NCBI GenBank assembly: GCA_030148625.1
Contig: JASBTC010000233.1
Coordinates: 1-12,548, forward strand
DNA from: Sphingobium sp.
GTDB taxonomy: Bacteria > Pseudomonadota > Alphaproteobacteria > Sphingomonadales > Sphingomonadaceae
DNA length: 12,548 nucleotides
Direction: 5' to 3'
This document shows positions 7,127 to 12,548 of the stretch, piece by piece; the first letter of the stretch is position 1, and the number at the start of each line of letters is the position of its first letter. Made by a program: the position numbers and the translations under genes. Below the pieces are notes generated by a model, which did no database searches, was not told where the DNA came from, and was given only the letters and a program-made list of their open reading frames with translations.

Positions 7127-8761
7127 ATGAATTCTTATCGCTCCGTTTCACGCACTCTGGCCATCGCTGGGCTGCTGCTGTCGAGTAGTTGGGGGATGTC
7201 CCCCGCCATGGCCGCCGATCCCACGTCGGACATCGACCGCCTGTTCGCGAACTGGAAGTCCGGCACGCCCGGCTGCGCCATCGGCGTCGGCCAAAAGGGG
7301 CAGCCCGACATGGTACGCGCCTATGGTGACGCCGATCTCGAACATGGCATCGCGATCGACGCGGAGACCGTGATCGAGGCGGGATCTTCGTCGAAGCAGT
7401 TCACTGCCGCGGCAGTGTTGCGCCTGGCCGAGCGCGGCCAGGTCGCGCTGACCGACGATGTCCGGAAATATCTGCCGGAACTGCCCGATTATGGCCATGT
7501 CATCACGATCGATCACATGCTTCATCACACCAGCGGGCTGCGCGACTGGGGCGGGGTGCAGATCATCGCGGGCTGGCCGCGCACGACGCGCATCTACACG
7601 ATGGACGATGTCCTGCGCATCGCGGCGCGGCAAAAGTCGCTTAATTTCGTGCCTGGTACGCATTATTCCTACACCAACACCGGCTACAATCTGCTGGCGT
7701 TGATCGTCGAGCGGGTGAGCGGCAAGTCGCTCGCCGATTATAGCCGGGCCGAATTCTTCGAACCGCTCGGCATGACCCACACGCAGTGGCGCGACGATTT
7801 CCGGCGGATCGTGAAGAACCGGGCGGTCGCCTATGTCAAATCGCCCGATGGCTATGTGCAGCGCATGCCGTTCGAAAATGCCTATGGAAATGGCGGATTG
7901 CTGACGACGGCGGGTGATCTGCTGCGATGGAATGCGGCGCTGGCCGACGGCCGGCTGGGGGCGTTCGTCACCAAGGGACTGGAGACGCGCGCGGTCCTCA
8001 GTTCGGGGCATGAGGTCAATTATGCCAGGGGCCTGATCGTCAGCGATTATCGCGGATATCGGGAAGTCGCGCACCCGGGGGCCACGGCAGGCTATACGGC
8101 ATGGCTCGGCCGTTATCCTCAGACCGGGCTGTCGATTGCCGTGCTCTGCAACGCCGCCAACATCGATGCTGGCAGTCTCGCGCACGAAACCGCAAATCTG
8201 CTCCTGCCGCCAATTTCTTCGCGGGCGGCACCGAACGGAAAACGAACGGTCCGCACAATCGCTCCTGGTGGCCTGTTCGTCGAAGAATCGACGGGAATGC
8301 CACTGACGTTGAAAGGCGAGGCGGGCAAACTGACCTTGGCCGGTCAGGTCGAATTGGCGTCGGTTTCGGAGACCGAATATCGCACCGAGGGGATCGTGCT
8401 GCGCTTCGAAGGGCGCGACCGTTTTGCGCTGCAGGACGAGTTCGGCGCGATCTCGCGTTACCGGAGCGTGCCAGGGTTTGTGCCGACCGCCGGAGAGCTG
8501 GAAAAGTTCGTCGGCGATTATGCCAGCGATGAAGCGGAGGCGGCTTATGTCGTTGCGCTTCGTGATGGCCAGCTGACCATGGCATTGCGCGGACGGCCCG
8601 ACGAGGCGTTCCCGCTGGCTGCTGCCTATCGTGACGCCTTCACGATCGGCGACACGCTGGTCCGCTTTCGTCGCGACGGCAATGGCGGGGTGTCCGAACT
8701 CTCGGTCGGCAACGAGAGGGTATGGGATCTGCGCTTCACGCGGAGTCCAGGGCACCGCTGA
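7127..8761 (+). CDS. Exported serine hydrolase, beta-lactamase/S12 family (second copy)
   Basis: A 544-residue exported enzyme. The signal peptide is about residues 1-30, with hydrophobic core LAIAGLLLSSSWG and cleavage near PAMAA. The catalytic domain (about 35-360) carries S87-S-S-K90, Y182-T-N184 and H316-P-G318, with HHTSGLRDWGG between. The remaining 180 residues form a beta-rich tail with GELEKFVGDYASDEAEA and VVALRDGQLTMALRG, like the lipocalin-like C-terminal domains often fused to these hydrolases. No membrane helix follows, so it should be periplasmic or secreted. ATG 7127 is chosen because it directly precedes a normal signal peptide; TTG 7106, which overlaps the previous stop, is an alternative adding 7 residues. 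The ribosome binding site is weak (GGGAT), consistent with translational coupling to the gene 13 bases upstream. Sequence between motifs differs greatly from the other hydrolases here, arguing against a recent duplication. Confidence 0.88.
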   Translation: MNSYRSVSRTLAIAGLLLSSSWGMSPAMAADPTSDIDRLFANWKSGTPGCAIGVGQKGQPDMVRAYGDADLEHGIAIDAETVIEAGSSSKQFTAAAVLRLAERGQVALTDDVRKYLPELPDYGHVITIDHMLHHTSGLRDWGGVQIIAGWPRTTRIYTMDDVLRIAARQKSLNFVPGTHYSYTNTGYNLLALIVERVSGKSLADYSRAEFFEPLGMTHTQWRDDFRRIVKNRAVAYVKSPDGYVQRMPFENAYGNGGLLTTAGDLLRWNAALADGRLGAFVTKGLETRAVLSSGHEVNYARGLIVSDYRGYREVAHPGATAGYTAWLGRYPQTGLSIAVLCNAANIDAGSLAHETANLLLPPISSRAAPNGKRTVRTIAPGGLFVEESTGMPLTLKGEAGKLTLAGQVELASVSETEYRTEGIVLRFEGRDRFALQDEFGAISRYRSVPGFVPTAGELEKFVGDYASDEAEAAYVVALRDGQLTMALRGRPDEAFPLAAAYRDAFTIGDTLVRFRRDGNGGVSELSVGNERVWDLRFTRSPGHR

Positions 8762-8794
8762 ACGCCCGTCGACCTTCCTCATGATTTCAGGACA

Positions 8795-8814
8795 CGCACC
8801 GCATCGTCGGTGCG
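8795..8814 (+). other. Hairpin just before the third hydrolase ribosome binding site
   Basis: CGCACCG (8795-8801) and CGGTGCG (8808-8814) form a perfect 7-bp stem with a 6-base loop, two bases before the AGGAG (8816-8820) that serves the ATG at 8827. There is no following T-run, so it is not an intrinsic terminator. It could stabilise or process the polycistronic mRNA, or modulate translation of the third hydrolase; that role is inference. Confidence 0.5.
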
Positions 8815-8826
8815 CAGGAGACGCAT

Positions 8827-10422
8827 ATGAAACGACGCTGGACATTTGCCTGGTCGCTGGCCGCTGCATCGATCGCCATCGCATCCGCGCCGGTCGGCGC
8901 GCAGGTTGCCGACAGTTCGAAGTCCGTGCCCGTCGATCCCAAGAGCGTCGATGCGCTCGTCGACGCCGCGATGCGGGCCTTCGGAACGCCGGGCGTGTCG
9001 GTCGGAATCGTCAAGGATGGCGAGCTCGTCTTTGCCAGGGGTTATGGCGTCGGCGACATCGGCAACCGGACGCCGGTCACGCCCGAAACGATCTTCGCCA
9101 TCGGCTCGAACACCAAGGCGTTCACCGCCGCGGCACTTGCCCTGCTGGTCGACGAAGGCAAGATCGGCTGGGACGACAAGGTGATCGATCATCTGCCGGA
9201 GTTCCGGATGTACGATCCCTATGTCACCCGCGAATTCACGATCCGCGATCTGTTGACGCATCGCAGCGGACTGCCGTCCTATGCCGGGGATCTGCTGTTC
9301 GTACCCGCCACCGACTTCACGCGCGAAGACGTCATCCGGACGCTGCGCTTTCTGAAGCCGTCGTCCAGTTTCCGATCGCGCTATGCCTATGACAATCTTC
9401 TCTACGTCGTCGCGGGGCAGATCATTCCGGCGGTGACGGGGCAGAGCTGGGAGGATTTCGTCGAGACCCGGCTGCTCCGCCGGCTCGGCATGGCGCCCTG
9501 CGCGGTCAATCGCAGCCGGCTGGAGGGCGGGGCCAGTGCCGCCGCGCCGCATTCTATGGTGGGAAGCGCGCTGCAGAAAGTGACGCCCGACGATCTCGAA
9601 ATGGTGGGGCCGGCGGGCTCCATCCAGTGCAATATTCCGGGCATGGCGAAATGGATGAACATGCTGCTCGCCGATGGCGGCGATGCCGCCGGAAAGCCGC
9701 TGCTCAGCAAGACGCAGAGCCTGGAACTCTGGACGCCGCAGACATTGCTGCCGGTCGATCGCGAGGGGCTGGCGGCGGCGGCCGGCATGCGGTTCCAATC
9801 CTATGGCCTGGGATGGAGCGTCGCCGACATGCGCGGGCAGACGCTGGTCTATCATGACGGCGAAGTCGGCGGCATGAGTTCGATGGTCGCGCTGCTGCCC
9901 GAATCCCGCTTCGGCGTGGTCGTCCTCGCCAACCAGCAGCATCAGGCGACCAAGATCGCGATCACGCTCCAGATCGTCGAGACCTTCCTGGGTGGGGACG
10001 GCCAGGATTGGGTGAAATTGCTGAAAGAGGCGACCGATCAGGAGGATGATCAGGTGCGCAAGATCGCGGCGCAGGTCGAAACCACGCTGAGCGGCAAGAC
10101 GACCGGTCCGGCTCTGCCGCTTTCGGCCTATGCGGGCACCTATGCCGATGCGTGGCGCGGCGACGTCTCGGTACGCCTGGGCAAGGATGGGCTGGTGATG
10201 CGCTTCAGCCGCACCAAGGGTCTCGAAGGGCGGCTTTATCCCTATAGCGGCGACGTGTTCGTGGTGAAGTGGAACGACCGCAGCCTGAACGCCGACGCCT
10301 TTGTCCGCTTCTCGCAGGATTTCGGGCGCCAGGTCGAAGGGTTCACGATGAAGGCGGTGTCGCCGACCACCGATCCGAGCTTCGATTTCCGCGACCTCAG
10401 CTTCAAGAAGCGGAAGGGCTGA
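8827..10422 (+). CDS. Exported serine hydrolase, beta-lactamase/S12 family with C-terminal DUF3471-like domain (third copy)
   Basis: A 531-residue exported enzyme. The signal peptide is residues 1-25 (MKRRW then AAASIAIASAPVGAQ). The catalytic domain (about 40-390) carries S94-N-T-K97, Y188-D-N190 and H343-D-G345, with LLTHRSGLPSY between the first two. A helical linker (about 395-425) leads to a C-terminal domain (about 430-531) starting PLSAYAGTYADAWRGDVSV, which resembles the DUF3471 domain commonly attached to these hydrolases. AGGAG (8816-8820), 6 bases before the ATG, supports the start. The gap to the previous gene is 65 bases with no terminator, so it is probably the last gene of the receptor-led operon. 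The final codons (KKRKG, then TGA 10420-10422) fall inside the left part of the downstream repeat element, so its very end may derive from that element. Peptidase or esterase activity is likely; substrate unknown. Confidence 0.9.
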   Translation: MKRRWTFAWSLAAASIAIASAPVGAQVADSSKSVPVDPKSVDALVDAAMRAFGTPGVSVGIVKDGELVFARGYGVGDIGNRTPVTPETIFAIGSNTKAFTAAALALLVDEGKIGWDDKVIDHLPEFRMYDPYVTREFTIRDLLTHRSGLPSYAGDLLFVPATDFTREDVIRTLRFLKPSSSFRSRYAYDNLLYVVAGQIIPAVTGQSWEDFVETRLLRRLGMAPCAVNRSRLEGGASAAAPHSMVGSALQKVTPDDLEMVGPAGSIQCNIPGMAKWMNMLLADGGDAAGKPLLSKTQSLELWTPQTLLPVDREGLAAAAGMRFQSYGLGWSVADMRGQTLVYHDGEVGGMSSMVALLPESRFGVVVLANQQHQATKIAITLQIVETFLGGDGQDWVKLLKEATDQEDDQVRKIAAQVETTLSGKTTGPALPLSAYAGTYADAWRGDVSVRLGKDGLVMRFSRTKGLEGRLYPYSGDVFVVKWNDRSLNADAFVRFSQDFGRQVEGFTMKAVSPTTDPSFDFRDLSFKKRKG

Positions 10423-10428
10423 GCGAAA

Positions 10429-10460
10429 CGCTTCCACCTCAAACGATCTCGCTTTAGACC
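10429..10460 (+). repeat. Direct repeat, copy 1
   Basis: Begins CGCTTCCACCTCAAACGATC and continues through GCTTTAGACC. It matches 10575-10606 at 27 of 32 positions, 146 bases away. GGAAG (10412-10416) and CTTCC (10431-10435) give this copy a weak hairpin spanning the stop codon of the third hydrolase, a counterpart of the perfect hairpin at copy 2. Confidence 0.8.
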
Positions 10461-10505
10461 ATGATCACGTAAGATTGATTCAATCTGGAGTGTGAATCAT
10501 GGTCT
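10456..10505 (+). repeat. Long imperfect palindrome
   Basis: Outer arms AGACCATGATCAC (10456-10468) and GTGAATCATGGTCT (10492-10505) pair with a single bulged A. The centre AGATTGATTCAATCT (10472-10486) is a perfect inverted repeat about one base. The intervening arm bases pair poorly. As RNA it would form a long hairpin. There is no T-run, so it is more like a mobile or repetitive intergenic element than a terminator. From memory, palindromes with a similar GATTGATTCAATC centre recur in alphaproteobacterial intergenic DNA; this was not checked. Confidence 0.75.
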
Positions 10506-10517
10506 CAACCATATGAG

Positions 10518-10602
10518 TAGAGCCTGATTGGCTTCGCCGAACTGACGTTTCACGCCATCGGCGGAAGCGCGTAGCGCTTCCACCTCAAGCGATCAGGCTC
10601 TA
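10518..10602 (+). repeat. Nested inverted-repeat element with 11-bp ends, containing a perfect hairpin
   Basis: Ends TAGAGCCTGAT (10518-10528) and ATCAGGCTCTA (10592-10602) are perfect reverse complements. Inside, GCCGA (near 10536) can pair with TCGGC (near 10558). GGAAGCGC (10563-10570) pairs perfectly with GCGCTTCC (10574-10581) around a GTA loop. The terminal inverted repeats, small size and lack of coding capacity look like a MITE- or REP-like unit. It contains most of direct-repeat copy 2 (10575-10606). Confidence 0.7.
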
Positions 10603-10606
10603 GAGC
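10575..10606 (+). repeat. Direct repeat, copy 2
   Basis: Begins CGCTTCCACCTCAAGCGATC and continues through GCTCTAGAGC. Differs from copy 1 (10429-10460) at five of 32 positions. It forms the right end of the nested inverted-repeat element and ends about 30 bases before the fourth hydrolase start. Confidence 0.8.
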
Positions 10607-10638
10607 CTTCCGTTCGGCATCGAAGGGCGGAGGATGGC

Positions 10639-12162
10639 ATGGGTTCGAGATTGGGTATCCTGGCGGCGGTATCGTTGCTGTCGATTGCGTGCCCCGTATC
10701 GGCGCAGACCGTCACCCAGCCCGCCTCGGCACCCGATATCGAGCGGATCGTGCCGGAGGTTGACGCGATCTTCGCGAAGTTCCAGGCCGAGGCGCATGTG
10801 CCGGGCATGGTCTATGGCATCGTCCGCGATGGCCGGCTGGTCTATGTGAAGGGGATCGGCGTCCAGGAACTGACCGCGAAACGCGGTGTCACCGCCGACA
10901 GCCTGTTCCGCATCGCATCGATGACCAAGGCGTTCACCGCGCTTTCGATCCTGTCGCTGCGCGATGCCGGCAAATTGTCGCTCGACGATCTCGCCGAGAA
11001 ATATGTGCCCGAGATGCGCGGCTGGACCTATCCGACCAAGGATTCGCCGCGGATCCGCGTGCGCGACCTGCTGCATCACGTCGGCGGGCTCGTGACCGAC
11101 GATCCCTGGGGCGATCGCCAGCAGGTCCTGCCGCACGATGATTTCGCCGCGATGATCAAGGCGGGAGTGCCGTTCAGCCGTGCCCCGCAGATGCAGCACG
11201 AATATTCGAACTATGGCTATGCGCTGCTCGGGCGGATCGTCGCCAGCGCATCGGGCATGCCCTATCGCACCTATGTCGAGCGCACGATCCTGAAGCCGCT
11301 GGGCATGAACTCGAGTGGCTTCCAGGTGACCGACGCACCCATCGAACGCCGCGCGATCGGCTATCGCTGGGAGAATGAGGCCTGGTCCGAAGAACCGACA
11401 ATGAAGGACGGCGCCTTCAACGCAATGGGCGGGCTTCAGGTCAGCGCCAATGATTATGCCAAATGGGTGGCCTTCCTGCTCTCGGCCTGGCCGCCGCGCG
11501 ACGATGCCGATAATGGCCCGGTCAAGCGTTCCACCGTGCGTGAGATCGCGCAAGGGCTCAATTTCGTGTCGGTCCAGCGTCGCATCGGTTCGAGTGGCGC
11601 CGAGGCGTGCATGGAAGCGACCGGCTATGGCATGGGCTGGCGCGTGGCGCAGGATTGCGACCTGGGTCTCACCATGGCGCATGGCGGCGGCTATCCCGGC
11701 TATGGATCGCATGTGATGCTGATGCCCGAATATGGCGTCGGCATCTTTGCGCTGGCGAACCGCACCTATGCCGGCCCCTCGGGACCCGCCTGGGATGCGG
11801 CGGTGACGATGCTCAAGGCCGGATCGCTCGAACGGCGCGAAACGCCTGTGGCGCCGGCGCTGGCGAGCCTGTTCGAAGCCTCGCGCGCGGCCTATGCGGC
11901 GGGCGATCTGGCGCCGCTCCAGGGTAAGCTCGCGATGAACTTCCTGCTCGATCGCTCGGCCGAGAATTGGCGGCTCGTCTTTGCCGATCTCAAGAAGCAG
12001 GTCGGCGCATGTGCAACGGCCCAGCCGCTGACGCCGACCGGTGCGATGTCCGCGACATTTCGCCTCGATTGCGAGCGCGGCAAGCTCGAAGGCACGCTGC
12101 TGCTCGCGCCGACCGCGCCGCTCACCGTCCAGGCGCTGCGCTACCGGGTCGTGCCGCAATAA
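10639..12162 (+). CDS. Exported serine hydrolase, beta-lactamase/S12 family (fourth copy, coupled to trmD)
   Basis: A 507-residue exported enzyme. The signal peptide is residues 1-23 ([18 protein letters not shown]). A Cys at 18 sits near a lipobox-like position, but the -3 residue is Ser, so ordinary signal peptidase I cleavage after SA is favoured. The catalytic domain (about 35-385) carries S94-M-T-K97, Y189-S-N191 and H348-G-G350. Between the first two motifs it has [14 protein letters not shown], where relatives have H-T/R-S-G-L. Its C-terminal part (about 395-507) differs from those of the other three and has two Cys, a possible disulphide. GGAGGA (10629-10634) lies 4 bases before the ATG. 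The stop TAA shares its last A with the trmD ATG, so the gene is translationally coupled to trmD. It is separated from the receptor operon by a repeat-rich gap. It may be an older resident of the ribosomal operon and not part of the uptake set. Confidence 0.9.
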   Translation: MGSRLGILAAVSLLSIACPVSAQTVTQPASAPDIERIVPEVDAIFAKFQAEAHVPGMVYGIVRDGRLVYVKGIGVQELTAKRGVTADSLFRIASMTKAFTALSILSLRDAGKLSLDDLAEKYVPEMRGWTYPTKDSPRIRVRDLLHHVGGLVTDDPWGDRQQVLPHDDFAAMIKAGVPFSRAPQMQHEYSNYGYALLGRIVASASGMPYRTYVERTILKPLGMNSSGFQVTDAPIERRAIGYRWENEAWSEEPTMKDGAFNAMGGLQVSANDYAKWVAFLLSAWPPRDDADNGPVKRSTVREIAQGLNFVSVQRRIGSSGAEACMEATGYGMGWRVAQDCDLGLTMAHGGGYPGYGSHVMLMPEYGVGIFALANRTYAGPSGPAWDAAVTMLKAGSLERRETPVAPALASLFEASRAAYAAGDLAPLQGKLAMNFLLDRSAENWRLVFADLKKQVGACATAQPLTPTGAMSATFRLDCERGKLEGTLLLAPTAPLTVQALRYRVVPQ

Positions 12163-12548
12163 TGGGTTTCGCCTGCCAGATACTGACGCTTTATCCCGAG
12201 ATGTTCCCCGGGCCGCTTGGCATGTCGATTGCCGGGCGTGCGCTCGCCGAGGGCAAATGGTCGTGCGACACCGTCCAGATCCGCGATTTCGCGACCGACA
12301 AGCATCGCTCGGTCGACGATACGCCGGCCGGCGGCGGGGCGGGCATGGTGTTGAAGCCCGATGTGCTGGCCGCGGCGGTCGATCACGCACTGGTGCTCCA
12401 GCCCGGCGCGCCCGTGCTGGCGATGACGCCGCGCGGACGGCCGCTGACCCAGGATCGGGTGCGCACGCTGGCGGCGGGGCCGGGTGTCACCATATTGTGC
12501 GGGCGGTTCGAGGGTTTCGACGAGCGCATTTTCGAAGCGCGGCCGATC
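12162..12548 (+). CDS. trmD: tRNA (guanine-37-N1)-methyltransferase TrmD (3' partial)
   Basis: TrmD methylates G37 next to the anticodon of certain tRNAs, using S-adenosylmethionine, to prevent +1 frameshifting; it is normally essential. The 129 visible residues (about half of the protein) open with [20 protein letters not shown]. They include the family motifs [20 protein letters not shown], followed by AGMVLKPD, and [19 protein letters not shown]. The last is part of the SPOUT trefoil-knot cofactor site. The C-terminal half with further catalytic residues lies beyond the window. ATG 12162 overlaps the preceding TAA by one base, and the predicted N-terminus matches the usual TrmD start. Confidence 0.96.
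   Translation, partial: MGFACQILTLYPEMFPGPLGMSIAGRALAEGKWSCDTVQIRDFATDKHRSVDDTPAGGGAGMVLKPDVLAAAVDHALVLQPGAPVLAMTPRGRPLTQDRVRTLAAGPGVTILCGRFEGFDERIFEARPI

Noticed and set aside
10475..10500. A sigma-70 promoter for the fourth hydrolase and trmD (TTGATT near 10475).
   Set aside because: No acceptable -10 hexamer lies at 16-18 bases; the match comes from the palindrome centre.
10423..10638. A CRISPR array or a small RNA gene in the repeat-rich gap.
   Set aside because: There are only two direct-repeat copies at irregular spacing without uniform spacers, and no convincing promoter/terminator pair. Dispersed repeat elements explain it better.
5176..12162. Calling the four hydrolases true beta-lactamases (antibiotic resistance).
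   Set aside because: They have HxG where class C enzymes have KTG, and the S12-like fold is shared with peptidases and esterases. Nothing else here suggests resistance.

Overview
The window looks like the chromosome of a GC-rich alphaproteobacterium, most likely a sphingomonad (Sphingomonadaceae). This rests on the ribosomal-operon content, the Ala/Glu-rich tail on ribosomal protein S16, the codon usage and the style of the FecI/FecR/TonB-receptor locus. The assignment is inference from protein character; no database search was run.

Layout, all on the + strand: (i) 1-769, the end of rpsP (S16 tail) and complete rimM, 3 bases apart. (ii) 770-955, a short gap holding a putative ECF-type promoter. 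(iii) 956-2588, a FecI-type ECF sigma factor and its FecR-type anti-sigma/sensor. (iv) 2589-2696, a gap with an imperfect stem-loop and a second copy of the same promoter motif. (v) 2697-5159, a TonB-dependent receptor with an N-terminal STN signalling domain. (vi) 5176-10422, three serine hydrolases of the class C beta-lactamase/S12 peptidase fold, closely spaced behind the receptor. The first carries four C-terminal membrane helices. (vii) 10423-10638, an intergenic region full of direct and inverted repeats. (viii) 10639-12162, a fourth serine hydrolase whose stop codon overlaps the start of (ix) trmD, cut by the window end.

In many proteobacteria rpsP, rimM, trmD and rplS lie together. 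Here about 11.4 kb separates rimM from trmD, and it is filled by what reads as one regulated uptake-and-hydrolysis system. In the inferred model the receptor binds an extracellular substrate. Its STN domain signals through FecR to the ECF sigma factor, which activates both its own operon and the receptor-hydrolase operon through the shared motif. The exported hydrolases then process the imported compound. All four hydrolases keep SxxK, YxN and HxG catalytic motifs. HxG in place of KTG favours a D-aminopeptidase- or esterase-like activity over true beta-lactamase activity, but the substrate cannot be read from the sequence.

The points most worth a second look are: the matched promoter pair, the four divergent hydrolases with one receptor, the tandem duplication at the sigma/FecR junction, the nested repeats before the fourth hydrolase, and the hydrolase-trmD overlap.
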